A stretch of DNA of 64,000 nucleotides from Sulfurimonas sp. (GCA_021732045.1 JAKFWK010000002.1:124001-188000); one strand, 5' to 3'. Counted from the stretch's first letter, positions 19,268 to 28,103 are shown. Numbers and translations: made by a program. The notes: generated from the letters alone by a model not told the origin.

Positions 19268-19935
19268 TGACCATATGCATTCCCACTCAGGAGAGTGGGA
19301 ACGAGAAAGAATTCGCCAATATGCTTTGTTGGAATCTTAACGCTTACAACTCCTCTAACATCATTTAGCTTATATCCAAACGCACCACTATACTTTTTTG
19401 CTATAAATGCAGGTGCACTATCTCTGCTGGAGTGGCATACTAAACATGACTCTTTAATTTTTAAAACAGATGTATAGAGATAGTAATCTCCATCTTTTTT
19501 CTCTATTTTTTTAAATGTCTCTTTTAAGTCTGGATTATTCTTATATTTTTCAATTGCCTCCAACTCAAGAGCATCTGCATTGTTTAGCGGGTTTCTTGCA
19601 TTGTCTGACACCGTTTTAACGCTTATCTTAAAATCATTATTATTTGAAAAATTTTTACCTATTATTGTTGATGAATATGCAGGAAGCACTGGTAATGTTT
19701 TATCGTTTAATTCTAATCTGCCATCCACAAAAAGAGCTTGATAATAGTGCCTATATTCACTCATATAGGTATTTAATATTTTAGCTTGCTGATATGCGAA
19801 TCTCTCCTCGTGATTGTCGTATGTTTTTTCGGATATAAAAATTTTAGACACAGCAAAAAGAATATTAATTGTTAAAAAAATAGTTAGTAAATATTTTTTT
19901 TGTTTTTTAAGAAAATTTACCAAATCCTGCTTCAT
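19234..19935 (-). CDS. DUF3365 (Tll0287-like) periplasmic haem sensor, C-terminus lost
   Basis: A 233-residue frame with an N-terminal membrane helix (about 13-33) and a periplasmic DUF3365 domain carrying the haem motif CLVCH near residue 168. This domain usually forms the sensor half of histidine kinases or diguanylate cyclases, which need a second membrane helix and an output domain. Here homology stops at about residue 210 (KHIGEFF) where the REP element begins, and the rest is REP and transposase antisense. Signalling output is therefore lost. ATG start at 19935. Confidence 0.85.
   Translation of the reverse strand: MKQDLVNFLKKQKKYLLTIFLTINILFAVSKIFISEKTYDNHEERFAYQQAKILNTYMSEYRHYYQALFVDGRLELNDKTLPVLPAYSSTIIGKNFSNNNDFKISVKTVSDNARNPLNNADALELEAIEKYKNNPDLKETFKKIEKKDGDYYLYTSVLKIKESCLVCHSSRDSAPAFIAKKYSGAFGYKLNDVRGVVSVKIPTKHIGEFFLVPTLLSGNAYGHHNFSMSISPS
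19274..19305 (-). repeat. REP element, right copy (inverted)
   Basis: Exact reverse complement of the left REP over 32 bp. On its outer side the DUF3365 gene loses homology, so this is the right junction of the foreign DNA. The REP sequence supplies the last 20 or so codons of the truncated sensor frame. Confidence 0.88.
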
Positions 19936-20103
19936 CTCTTTGCCTTAAATTACTATTTTTTATATTATTGCTTTCGATTATATCGCCATTAACTTAATAA
20001 TTAACTTATTTTTAATTAGAACAAAAAGAATAAAGTAGCTCTAATTGTTCAATAAGTCCTATTTAGATACAATCGCGAAAATTATTTATAGGACTCTATT
20101 ATT

Positions 20104-21858
20104 ATGAGAAGTCATTATTGTGCAGAATTAAACGAGAAAAATGTAGGTGAAAATGTTGTTTTAGCCGGCTGGGTAAACAATCATCGTAATCATGGTGGTA
20201 TTATTTTCATAGATTTACGCGACAAAAGCGGATTGATTCAACTTGTTTGTGATCCAACAGATAATGTCGATGCTCACAAGATTGCAGATAGTGTTCGTGA
20301 TGAGTTTGTCCTAATTGTAAAAGGTAAAATTCGTCATCGTGGCGAGGGTTTAGTAAATCCTAAGCTAAAGACTGGTGCAATTGAAGTTGTTGTAGATGAA
20401 CTTATAATCGAGAACAAAAGTGCTACAGTTCCCTTTACTATTGGCGACAAAAGTGTTGGCGAAGAGACAAGGCTTAAGTATCGTTACCTAGAACTCAGAG
20501 ATCCTGATCTATACGAATCATTTCGTCTTCGTTCAAAAGCAGCTATTGCAGCAAGAAACATTCTTGATGCAAATGGATTCTTAGAAGTTGAAACACCGAT
20601 TTTGACAAAATCAACTCCTGAGGGCGCTAGAGATTATTTGGTTCCATCTCGTGTTCACAGCGGAGAGTTTTACGCACTTCCGCAATCTCCTCAACTCTTC
20701 AAGCAACTTCTAATGGTTGGCGGATTTGATAGATATTTTCAGATAGCAAAATGTTTTCGTGATGAAGATTTAAGAGCAGATCGTCAACCTGAATTTACTC
20801 AAATAGATGTTGAGATGAGTTTTTGTAATCAAGAGGATGTCATTAAAGTAGCAGAAGATTTGCTTATCGCTATGTTTGGTGCGTGTGGCATTGAAGTTAA
20901 ACCACCATTTAACCGCATCAACTATCAAGATGCTATGGAGTGGTATGGTTCTGATAAACCTGACTTAAGATATGACCTCAAAATGGTAGATGTTATTGAT
21001 ATTTTCCAGAGATGCAGCAATGAAATTTTTACAAAAATTGCTTCATATCCACAAAAAAATCGCATAAAAGCTCTTAGAGTTCCGAAAGCTGACCTCATTT
21101 TCTCAAAAAGAGAGATGAGTAGTTTTGAGGACTTTGTAAAGAAATTTGGTGCTGGCGGGCTTGGATATTTTCAACTCAAAGAAGATGGACTAAAGGGTCC
21201 ACTTGTTAAGTTTTTCAGCGAAGAAGATATTGATTTAATCATAGAAAGAACTGAGCTTGAAGTTGGTGATGTCGTTTTCTTTGGTGCAGGTGAGAAAAAA
21301 ACTGTGCTTGATTATATGGGAAGATTTAGAATTTTTATAGCAGAACACGAGAAAATGAACCTTATAGATGAAAATAGATTTGAGTTTGTGTGGGTTGTTG
21401 ATTTCCCAATGTTTGAGGTTGAAGATGGAAAGATAAAAGCACTGCATCATCCATTTACGATGCCAAAAGATACAAACAAAGAGAACCTTGAAGAGATAGA
21501 ATCTATCGCTTACGACATAGTTTTAAACGGCACAGAACTCGGTGGCGGAAGTATCCGTATCCATAAAGAAGAGCTTCAAGAAGAGATATTTAAACTGCTT
21601 GGAATCGGCGAAGAAGAAGCTAGAGAAAAGTTTGGCTTTTTACTAGATGCGCTTAAGTTTGGCGCTCCTCCACATGGCGGTTTTGCAATCGGATTTGATA
21701 GACTCATGATGTTAATTTTGAAAAAATCGAGTATCCGCGATGTTATAGCATTCCCTAAAACTCAAAAAGCTTCTTGTATCCTTACAAAAGCACCAAGTGA
21801 GGTTGATGCTATTCAACTTAGAGATTTGCATATCAGACTTCGCGATGTCAGTAAATAA
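20104..21858 (+). CDS. aspS: Aspartyl-tRNA synthetase
   Basis: A 584-residue class II synthetase. The N-terminal OB-fold anticodon domain (about 1-110) is followed by the catalytic core with FLEVETPIL (motif 1), [18 protein letters not shown] (motif 2), the bacterial GAD insert and GFAIGFDRL (motif 3). In this phylum such enzymes are often non-discriminating and also charge tRNA-Asn for GatCAB; this is not decidable from sequence by eye. ATG start at 20104. Confidence 0.97.
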   Translation: MRSHYCAELNEKNVGENVVLAGWVNNHRNHGGIIFIDLRDKSGLIQLVCDPTDNVDAHKIADSVRDEFVLIVKGKIRHRGEGLVNPKLKTGAIEVVVDELIIENKSATVPFTIGDKSVGEETRLKYRYLELRDPDLYESFRLRSKAAIAARNILDANGFLEVETPILTKSTPEGARDYLVPSRVHSGEFYALPQSPQLFKQLLMVGGFDRYFQIAKCFRDEDLRADRQPEFTQIDVEMSFCNQEDVIKVAEDLLIAMFGACGIEVKPPFNRINYQDAMEWYGSDKPDLRYDLKMVDVIDIFQRCSNEIFTKIASYPQKNRIKALRVPKADLIFSKREMSSFEDFVKKFGAGGLGYFQLKEDGLKGPLVKFFSEEDIDLIIERTELEVGDVVFFGAGEKKTVLDYMGRFRIFIAEHEKMNLIDENRFEFVWVVDFPMFEVEDGKIKALHHPFTMPKDTNKENLEEIESIAYDIVLNGTELGGGSIRIHKEELQEEIFKLLGIGEEEAREKFGFLLDALKFGAPPHGGFAIGFDRLMMLILKKSSIRDVIAFPKTQKASCILTKAPSEVDAIQLRDLHIRLRDVSK

Positions 21859-21859
21859 C

Positions 21860-21950
21860 CACTAAAACGAACAAGTCCGTTTTAGTGAGAGAGACTTACC
21901 GTCCCTTCCAACCCCATAAAGCTACGAAAAACGAGTTTTTCGAGAATTAC
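21860..21950 (+). repeat. Structured dispersed repeat, copy A
   Basis: A 91-bp element just after aspS. CACTAAAACG (21860-21869) pairs with CGTTTTAGTG (21878-21887), a perfect 10-bp stem. A second stem CGAAAAA/TTTTTCG spans 21925-21942. Between them lies the conserved single-stranded-looking stretch CCTTCCAACCCCAT. A second, longer copy is at 55577-55697 with identical core blocks. The first hairpin may also help end the aspS transcript. The family is not known to me. Confidence 0.7.
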
Positions 21951-22017
21951 AAGGTATGTTGCGCTCTTTTTTACAAAAATGCATAACATTAATAAATAAA
22001 TTCAAAAGGAGAAAAAA

Positions 22018-22587
22018 ATGAAAAAACTATTTTTAATTATTGGCGCCCCAGGCTCAGGAAAAACAACGGATGCAGAGCTAATCTCTGCAAATAATGACAA
22101 CATCACTCACTACTCAACTGGAGATATGTTTCGCGCAGAAGTTGCAAGTGGTAGCGAGAGAGGCAAAGAGATAGAGTCATATATTTCTAAGGGAAATCTT
22201 GTTCCTATAGCTATAGTAATTGAGACAATTGTTGGCGCGATCAAAAAAGCTCCTACTGATGTTGTTGTGATTGATGGCTATCCAAGAAGCACAGAGCAGA
22301 TGAATGAGCTAGATGCATACTTAGCTAAAGAGAGCAGCGTTACGCTTGTTAGCGTAATCGAAGTTTTTGTAAGCGAAGAGACTGCTAGAGATAGAGTTTT
22401 GGGTCGTGCTCGTGGCGCTGATGACAACAATGAAGTCTTTGACAATCGCATGAAAGTTTACACTGATCCACTAGTGGATATTCAAAATTTCTACAATGCT
22501 AAAAATATCTTAAAAGTCATAAGTGGCGAGGGAACTATCGCTGAGATAGTTTTAGAGATGGAAACATTTGTAAAGTCTAAAATCTAA
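22018..22587 (+). CDS. adk: Adenylate kinase
   Basis: A 189-residue enzyme balancing AMP, ADP and ATP. The P-loop GAPGSGKTT is at residues 8-16, DGYPRS is the AMP-binding region and GRARGADDN marks a short LID, as in the short adenylate kinases. ATG start at 22018 with AAAGGAG upstream. Confidence 0.95.
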   Translation: MKKLFLIIGAPGSGKTTDAELISANNDNITHYSTGDMFRAEVASGSERGKEIESYISKGNLVPIAIVIETIVGAIKKAPTDVVVIDGYPRSTEQMNELDAYLAKESSVTLVSVIEVFVSEETARDRVLGRARGADDNNEVFDNRMKVYTDPLVDIQNFYNAKNILKVISGEGTIAEIVLEMETFVKSKI

Positions 22588-22604
22588 ACACCTCTACAAT
22601 ACCA

Positions 22605-22642
22605 AATCCAACTAATTTTATATTTTAAAGTCTAGTTGGATT
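22605..22642 (+). terminator. Hairpin after adk
   Basis: AATCCAACTA (22605-22614) pairs perfectly with TAGTTGGATT (22633-22642). The loop is 18 bases and only a short T-rich stretch follows, so it is a probable but not ideal terminator. The whole gap 22588-22891 otherwise holds one small minus-strand ORF and the promoter of the S24 gene. Confidence 0.45.
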
Positions 22643-22650
22643 GGTTCTTA

Positions 22651-22734
22651 TTAAAATAATCTACTTGCAAACACTTCAACCTTAGCTTCAAATATCTCAA
22701 ATAAACTTTTTGCATTTTCTATAATATGTACCAT
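22651..22734 (-). CDS. Possible 27-residue small protein
   Basis: ATG 22734 is preceded by AAGGAT at a good distance and opens a frame MVHIIENAKSLFEIFEAKVE ending at 22651. The product would be a short amphipathic helix. It is divergent from the S24 regulator gene at 22892, an arrangement common for a repressor and its target. No homologue is known to me; it could be chance. Confidence 0.35.
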   Translation of the reverse strand: MVHIIENAKSLFEIFEAKVEVFASRLF

Positions 22735-22819
22735 GACAAATCCTTATATTTTTTTAATTCACATATCATATGAAATTCTAAAAATATTTTAAAAAATATT
22801 GCAATTTGTCATATTTTTT

Positions 22820-22848
22820 TTGACTAAATACAAAAATAGTATTATAAT
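22820..22848 (+). promoter_or_regulatory. Promoter of the S24 regulator gene
   Basis: TTGACT (22820-22825), 17 bp, then TATAAT (22843-22848), 44 bp before the ATG. Nearby palindromes (CATAT/ATATG near 22764 and AATATTTT/AAAATATT near 22785) could be operators for the product itself. Confidence 0.5.
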
Positions 22849-22891
22849 TCTACTAATACAGCCAATAAGAGCTATTTTGAAATGAGATAAA

Positions 22892-23551
22892 ATGAAAAGT
22901 TTTTCAGATATAGTCGAAGAGATTAAGAGTATCGTATCTACTGAATTCAGTGATAAAAAGATTTTTGACAAGGATATAGCAGATATACTGCAAATATCAC
23001 AAATGAACTTTGCAACAATGAGAAAGAGAAACAAGATTCCTTTTAGTGAACTTCTTGATTTTTGCGCAACTAAATCAATCTCCATAAACTGGCTACTCTA
23101 CGGTCAATCTCCAGAGAGTTTAGTTGAGGCAACAAATAAATTTTTTGTTATCAAATACTTTAATAATATCAGCGCTTCAGCTGGTGGTGGAGCTGATGCT
23201 CAAGATGAAGAGACAAAAGGACTTGAGATACCAAGAGAGTTTGTATTCATGCTTGGCGGAGAAAAAGAGCTAAAGTACATTGAGGCAATAAATGTGTCTG
23301 GCGACTCAATGGAACCTACTTTTAGTTATGATGATATAATTTTTGTAAACAAAAACAAGACAGACTTTAAAAAAGGTGGTATCTTTGCTTTTAAAACCGA
23401 ATCTGGACTTTTTATAAAGAGATTTCAAAAAAGAATAGACGACAAAGTTGATATAATTTCAGACAATCAAGTCTACTCCAAACAAACGCTTCATATATCA
23501 GAGATAGAAATCATTGGTAAAGTTGTAAGCAAATTTGGCAGTGTCAATTAA
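22892..23551 (+). CDS. S24 (LexA/CI-like) transcriptional regulator
   Basis: A 219-residue protein. Residues 1-75 form a CI-type DNA-binding domain (ILQISQMNFATMRKRNKIP). The peptidase part has the self-cleavage-like site S96-A97-G98 in SASAGGG, the nucleophile S139 in VSGDSMEPT and the lysine, probably K176, in LFIKRF. Such proteins are repressors that cleave themselves when RecA is active. It is not LexA by sequence and no prophage genes are next to it. ATG start at 22892 behind a clear promoter. Confidence 0.85.
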   Translation: MKSFSDIVEEIKSIVSTEFSDKKIFDKDIADILQISQMNFATMRKRNKIPFSELLDFCATKSISINWLLYGQSPESLVEATNKFFVIKYFNNISASAGGGADAQDEETKGLEIPREFVFMLGGEKELKYIEAINVSGDSMEPTFSYDDIIFVNKNKTDFKKGGIFAFKTESGLFIKRFQKRIDDKVDIISDNQVYSKQTLHISEIEIIGKVVSKFGSVN

Positions 23552-23563
23552 AAAGGTTTTATT

Positions 23564-25015
23564 TTGAAGTATATTATTTTAGTTATATCTATTTTCATTT
23601 TTACTGGCTGTCTTAACAGAGAAGTTGAGATAGAAAGAGTGAATTCTAACAAGATAGCAAGAGAAGAAAAAGACCAAAATATAAGTAAAATTGAAAATAA
23701 TACAATCAAAGAAATACTCATAGATAGAGATAACAACTCAACAAAAAATGAGATGATAGATAAATCCCAAACTTCAAAAAAATTAGAAATTAAAGATCTA
23801 ACTACTATACCCCAAGATGTAAACTTTTATCTTAAAGATCTTGACATTAACGAAACAATCTATACTATACAAAACAGATACAAACAAAACTACTTCAGAG
23901 TATGGAATAGTAAAAGTCCGTCAGAGGATTTAAAGTCCATAAAATGGCCATTTAATGCTTATCGTGCTGAAAAAAGTTATGGTGAAAATTTCCAGCCTTT
24001 AAAGCAGATTTTTTTTGACGAGATGCTTTTAAATTCAAATTTTGAATCATTTGCAACTGTTAATGAAAATGCGATAACTACCAAAGAGTGTAGTTTAAGA
24101 TCATTTCCTACAATAAAACCTCTTCTTAAAAATCCATCAATAGCAGGAGAAGGCTTTCCATTTGATTATCTTCAAAATAGCTCAATCCACGCAAATGAGC
24201 CAATTTTAATATCTCACTACTCCCTAGATAAAGAGTGGGCATATGTCTTTAGTAGCTTTGCATCTGGATGGATTAAAACTGATCAATTTGCAATAATAGA
24301 AGATGATATAAGTCATGCACTGCAAGAATATGATCAAATAAGCATAACAAAAGAGGATATTCCTATTTATGGCGATGATGGTGAATTTTTATTTAAATCA
24401 AAAGTTGGTATGCTTTTTCCATTAATATCAGAAAATGGAGAGTCTTACACAATTCTAACAATTTCATCATATAAAAATTCAAAACCTCTATATCTAGAAT
24501 CAAAAATATTAAAAAAATTTGCAACTAAAAATATATTAAAATTAAATAGAGATAACCTAAGCGTGATTGTAGGCGAGGTATCAAGGACAAACTACGGCTG
24601 GGGTGGTATATATGAACAGAGAGATTGCTCATCAATGATGAGAGATTTATTTACTCCATTTGGTATATGGCTTCCAAGAAATTCATCTCAACAAAGCAAA
24701 ATTGGTAAAGTAATCTCGCTAAAAAATCTAACAGACGAAGAGAAGATAGAGACTATAAAAAATAGTGCTGTGCCATTCCAGACACTGTTTTATAAAAAAG
24801 GACATATAGTTCTTTATGCTGGAGTATATAATAATGAAATTATTGTATTTCATAATGTATGGGGAATAAAAACTAAAAAAGATAACATTGAAGGAAGAAT
24901 TGTTATAGGCAAACCAATTTTTAGTACTCTAAAGCTTGGAGCAGAACAAGAAAATTTTGATATTAGCAGCGAAATGCTAAGAAATTTAAAAAGCCTAAAT
25001 ATAATTACACGCTAG
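23564..25015 (+). CDS. SH3/NlpC-P60 family lipoprotein, cell-wall peptidase
   Basis: A 483-residue lipoprotein. The signal peptide ends in the lipobox IFTGC (C16). A long charged linker is followed by SH3-like domains (about 160-330) and a C40 peptidase domain whose catalytic cysteine is in RDCSSMMRD, with the histidine in KKGHIVLYAG and a further HNVWG. It resembles the SH3b1/NLPC_P60 enzymes that cut peptidoglycan stem peptides in the periplasm. Start is TTG 23564 with AAAGG upstream, 13 bp after the S24 gene. Confidence 0.85.
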   Translation: MKYIILVISIFIFTGCLNREVEIERVNSNKIAREEKDQNISKIENNTIKEILIDRDNNSTKNEMIDKSQTSKKLEIKDLTTIPQDVNFYLKDLDINETIYTIQNRYKQNYFRVWNSKSPSEDLKSIKWPFNAYRAEKSYGENFQPLKQIFFDEMLLNSNFESFATVNENAITTKECSLRSFPTIKPLLKNPSIAGEGFPFDYLQNSSIHANEPILISHYSLDKEWAYVFSSFASGWIKTDQFAIIEDDISHALQEYDQISITKEDIPIYGDDGEFLFKSKVGMLFPLISENGESYTILTISSYKNSKPLYLESKILKKFATKNILKLNRDNLSVIVGEVSRTNYGWGGIYEQRDCSSMMRDLFTPFGIWLPRNSSQQSKIGKVISLKNLTDEEKIETIKNSAVPFQTLFYKKGHIVLYAGVYNNEIIVFHNVWGIKTKKDNIEGRIVIGKPIFSTLKLGAEQENFDISSEMLRNLKSLNIITR

Positions 25016-25055
25016 CTATAAAATAAATTACCTATTTTTTTGCTTGACTTAAACT

Positions 25056-25361
25056 TTACGCCTTTATATCAAGAAGCGAGCCAAGCATACTATCGTATGT
25101 TTTTATTGCTGCAACATTTGAATCTACTGCTCTATTTGCAATTATTTGATTGGGAATCTCTTTTGCTAAATCAGTTTGACTCTTAAGCGAACCATTACTG
25201 TCTGCTTTTCTGATATTTGGTGTTACAGAATTTTTTGAATCTTGAATCTTTGTATCACTTGGTACAAACCCATCTGTATTAACATTTGCAACATTGTTGG
25301 CACTTACATTAAGCATAGTGGTATGAGCTTGAATTGATGAAATATTATTTGAGATATTCAT
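25056..25361 (-). CDS. Short flagellar rod/hook-like protein
   Basis: A 101-residue protein that is almost only the two conserved ends of flagellar axial proteins: the N-terminal rod signature NVSANNVANVNTDGF (residues 18-32) and the C-terminal helix ANRAVDSNVAAIKTYDSMLG. It is like the short FlgC/FlgE-like proteins of Campylobacterota; no middle domain is present. ATG start at 25361 with AAAGGATTT upstream and an inverted repeat in the leader. Confidence 0.82.
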   Translation of the reverse strand: MNISNNISSIQAHTTMLNVSANNVANVNTDGFVPSDTKIQDSKNSVTPNIRKADSNGSLKSQTDLAKEIPNQIIANRAVDSNVAAIKTYDSMLGSLLDIKA

Positions 25362-25386
25362 AACAAATCCTTTTATGTATATTTCT

Positions 25387-25417
25387 AGTCATAGAAACTT
25401 TATGACTTTCTATGACT
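25387..25417. promoter_or_regulatory. Perfect inverted repeat in the leader of the flagellar rod-like gene
   Basis: AGTCATAGAAA (25387-25397) and TTTCTATGACT (25407-25417) are exact inverted copies with a 9-bp spacer. On the minus strand they lie directly after a -10 box TATAAT (25423-25418), so they would be an operator overlapping the transcription start or a 5' hairpin in the mRNA. Confidence 0.45.
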
Positions 25418-25462
25418 ATTATAGTTTTGTCAAACTAAAACTATTATTATTAAAATAAACTA

Positions 25463-26659
25463 CTAATGCAGATCTGCATTTAATTTAACTTCTCTTATAC
25501 TTCTTTGAACAAGGTAAAGTCCAGTTTGAGAGTTCTGTCTAAAATGAAGCCCATTTAACCCTGCAAGCTCACTGCCCTTCATTATATTTGATAGCTCTGC
25601 TTTTGGGTTCACTGCCTGAATCTCGGATATCTCTTCATCGTTGATATGTATCTTTGTTCCTGCTAAAACAGCTAACCCAGCATCTATAATACAGCCATCG
25701 CCAAGAGGAATTCCGCAGGTTGAATTCGCACCTAGAAGTGTATTTTTACCTATCGTAATTGGATTTCCATCTGTTCCACTAAGTACACCCAGTATTGAAG
25801 CACCACCACCAACATCGCTTCCAGCTCCAACTATAGCCGAACTAGAAATTCTACCCTCAACCATTACTGGACCCGTTGTTCCTGCATTAAAGTTTATATA
25901 CGAAGCACCTGGCATAACTGTTGTTCCAGCTGCCAATTGTGCTCCAAATCTAACTTTTGAAGTATCTAGTATGCGAGTATTATCAGCTGGGATGATATGT
26001 TGTAAAAATCTTGGGAATTTATCTACGAAATCAATATGAGGATATTCACCTGAGAGTTTTAACTCTATCTCAAACTCACGAAGATAATCAAGTTCTATTG
26101 GCTTACCGTTTGACCACGCAAGGTTTTGAAGTACTCCAAATGCACCATTAAGGTTTAGGCTTCTAAGCTCAACTTTAGCTTGTGAGATTGCATATAGTTT
26201 TAAATAAGTTGCCTCAACACTCTTTAGCGGCTCATCATCAAAGATAAATACAACTTTAAATTCGCCATCAAAAGAGCCTCTATTCATAATTTGATTATAG
26301 AGAGCAGATATAACTTGAATATTTTTATGAGCATCTCCGTACGCTTCGTCAGAGTAGACAGAAAAAGCGTTGAGAGCACTTTTTAAAAACTCACTATTTA
26401 TATCACAAACAACTTCACTTTTTGAAAAATCTACGATAGTGCCCTGCTCTGCCAATGCTTTTATAAAAATGGCTGCGCTTCCAAAATTTTCATTCCAATT
26501 AATTACCGGATAAGTAGCCTGAAGTGTTTTTCCAATCTCTATCTTTCCCAAATCTACTCTACATACACCAAACGCCAAAGGATTTCTATATCCAGCGGTT
26601 GTCGTTTTTATATCTTCAATTAGTGCTTTAAAAGCATCTTGCGTTTCTATGATTTGCAT
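25463..26659 (-). CDS. dapD: Tetrahydrodipicolinate N-succinyltransferase, long form
   Basis: A 398-residue enzyme of the lysine and diaminopimelate pathway. It succinylates tetrahydrodipicolinate with succinyl-CoA. The C-terminal part (about 240-360) is a left-handed beta helix of hexapeptide repeats (for example VMVEGRISSSAIVGAGSDVG). The long N-terminal extension is typical of the DapD form in this phylum. ATG start at 26659. Confidence 0.92.
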   Translation of the reverse strand: MQIIETQDAFKALIEDIKTTTAGYRNPLAFGVCRVDLGKIEIGKTLQATYPVINWNENFGSAAIFIKALAEQGTIVDFSKSEVVCDINSEFLKSALNAFSVYSDEAYGDAHKNIQVISALYNQIMNRGSFDGEFKVVFIFDDEPLKSVEATYLKLYAISQAKVELRSLNLNGAFGVLQNLAWSNGKPIELDYLREFEIELKLSGEYPHIDFVDKFPRFLQHIIPADNTRILDTSKVRFGAQLAAGTTVMPGASYINFNAGTTGPVMVEGRISSSAIVGAGSDVGGGASILGVLSGTDGNPITIGKNTLLGANSTCGIPLGDGCIIDAGLAVLAGTKIHINDEEISEIQAVNPKAELSNIMKGSELAGLNGLHFRQNSQTGLYLVQRSIREVKLNADLH

Positions 26660-26735
26660 AAATTCTCACTTAAAATTTTAGTTTGGCGAATTATACTTAA
26701 AATATAACTAATAACTATTTCTATATACTGCTGAC

Positions 26736-27239
26736 ATGAACAAATGGATTGAATTATTAAATAACAACAGTATCATTGATATTAAAAAATATCTAAAAGA
26801 TGGTGCTGATATAAATGAAGCTAATGAAAGTGGGGAATCAGTTCTAGCAATGTCACTCAGATATGGGTGTGACCTTGATTTAATTATGTTTCTTATAGAA
26901 AACAAGGCAGATATATATGATTTTGATGACAATGGGGTAACTATTTTTGACATGGCAATATCTTACAATAACATAGAGATTGTAAGATATTTTATTAGTA
27001 ATGGAATAGATGTAAATGAAACAAAAAGAAAAAGTAGATTTACACCTCTAATGGCCGCTACATGTTATGGAAGAGTTGAAATTGCCAAAATACTTATAGA
27101 AAATGGAGCAGACAAAAATGCTGTTGATTCCAAAGGTATAAGTGTTACAGACTTTGCAAGAAAGATGAATAAAAAAAGTATTTTATCTCTTCTTGAGTAT
27201 GATGATAGCCTACCTAAAAATAGGTCTTATGCTAGATGA
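26736..27239 (+). CDS. Ankyrin repeat protein
   Basis: A 167-residue protein with four ankyrin repeats, seen as DIKKYLKDGADINEANESGESVL, then SYNNIEIVRYFISNGIDVNE and RVEIAKILIENGADKNAVD at about 33-residue spacing. No signal peptide or other domain is present, so it is likely a cytosolic protein-binding scaffold of unknown partner. ATG start at 26736; the ribosome binding site is weak. Confidence 0.88.
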   Translation: MNKWIELLNNNSIIDIKKYLKDGADINEANESGESVLAMSLRYGCDLDLIMFLIENKADIYDFDDNGVTIFDMAISYNNIEIVRYFISNGIDVNETKRKSRFTPLMAATCYGRVEIAKILIENGADKNAVDSKGISVTDFARKMNKKSILSLLEYDDSLPKNRSYAR

Positions 27240-27302
27240 TTGCTAGCTTATAAACCTACTTTTATTATAAAACAAATCTTAATTAATTTTTAGCGTGCAA
27301 AA

Positions 27303-27968
27303 TCAAGATACATTTAACAATTTTGTAAAGCTTTTATAACTATCTATAATCTCTTTGGTTTTCTGATTTTGGGCATAAAACTCTATCGCCTTTTTCCCAA
27401 GTCGTGGAATCTCATTTTTTACAGCCCAACTGCTTACGGTTCCCTCTGGAATCTCCAAAATAGAAGCCAACTCTTTTTGAGTTATCTTAAGCTCATCACA
27501 TGCTTTTTTGACAACATTGCATTTTTTCTTTGATGTTTCATCTCTCTTTTTTGGTATCGTGTCTCGTGGAATTAATGTTCTGAGGTTAATATTTATTGGC
27601 ATTCTAGAATTTTTTTCATCTGTTTTACTATTATCTAGAACTTTTTCTGCTACTTTTTTATGATTAGACATCCATCTTACAACATCAGAAGCAACTAAAA
27701 TCCAATCTTTATAATTTAGTTCTTGAACTGTGTCAGCAGTAAATTCTATATAGTTTTCTCTAGCAAACTCTTCATCACTTAGTTGAAATAAAATAGAAAA
27801 AGCAAGCTGCCTAGAACCAGAAGAGCTATTTCCCCAATCAAAACCGCTGTTACACTCACTGAATATCTCATATCTTAATGGTAGCTCAAGCTCCCCGTAT
27901 GTTACAAATTTCGCACCAAGAAAAGTTCTATGACCCTTAAAAACATGATTATTTCTGATAAACTCCAT
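27303..27968 (-). CDS. DUF6166-like protein with C-terminal helix-turn-helix
   Basis: A 221-residue protein. The first 75 residues (GHRTFLGAKF, LPLRYEIFSECNSGFDWG, SSGSRQLAFSILF) follow the DUF6166 pattern of mobile and phage genomes. Residues 150-195 are a Cro-like helix-turn-helix (KITQKELASILEIPEGTVSSWAVKNEIP). The fusion suggests a DNA-binding regulator of unknown target. ATG start at 27968 with AGAGGTAGAAG upstream. A 41-codon membrane protein gene lies 9 bp before it on the same strand. Confidence 0.75.
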   Translation of the reverse strand: MEFIRNNHVFKGHRTFLGAKFVTYGELELPLRYEIFSECNSGFDWGNSSSGSRQLAFSILFQLSDEEFARENYIEFTADTVQELNYKDWILVASDVVRWMSNHKKVAEKVLDNSKTDEKNSRMPININLRTLIPRDTIPKKRDETSKKKCNVVKKACDELKITQKELASILEIPEGTVSSWAVKNEIPRLGKKAIEFYAQNQKTKEIIDSYKSFTKLLNVS

Positions 27969-27977
27969 CTTCTACCT

Positions 27978-28103
27978 CTATAATTTAAATGTATAACTTC
28001 GGTTCATTTTCTTATCTTCTTTATTTGAATGTAGAAAAGAGTGTCTATAACCTGCGTATATTAGAATGATGAGCAATAATAGTACCAATAACCAAACAAA
28101 CAT
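27978..28103 (-). CDS. Small single-pass membrane protein (41 residues)
   Basis: ATG 28103, preceded by AAGGAAAT, opens a 41-codon frame. Residues 2-17 are a strongly hydrophobic helix (MFVWLLVLLLLIILIYAG), followed by a charged tail of about 23 residues. It ends 9 bp before the DUF6166-HTH gene, so the two probably form an operon. The rest of the gap up to modE (28104-28284) is AT-rich leader of modE. Confidence 0.55.
   Translation of the reverse strand: MFVWLLVLLLLIILIYAGYRHSFLHSNKEDKKMNRSYTFKL

Larger units (their letters stand above)
15216..19305. mobile_element. Foreign segment: phosphatase/kinase, cyanase, channel, P460, REP transposase
   Basis: About 4.1 kb lies between the cut ends of two host genes that point towards each other. 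The right edge is a REP element; the left edge is a bare junction inside two genes. The segment is more GC-rich in its channel and P460 genes than its surroundings. Since both flanking genes have lost their 3' ends, the event replaced host DNA and was not a simple insertion. Contents are nitrogen-related (cyanate, nitrite, hydroxylamine/NO-type chemistry). Confidence 0.65.
18663..19305 (+). mobile_element. REPtron: REP-bounded REP-associated transposase unit
   Basis: A 643-bp unit made of the transposase gene at 18737-19267 with perfect 32-bp inverted REP copies on both sides. Its right REP cuts directly into the reading frame of the DUF3365 sensor gene. The unit looks intact, so it may be active. 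Confidence 0.85.

Noticed and set aside
25641..26039. 132-codon plus-strand ORF opposite dapD
   Set aside because: It is rich in proline and serine with no domain and lies wholly antisense to the conserved beta-helix part of dapD.
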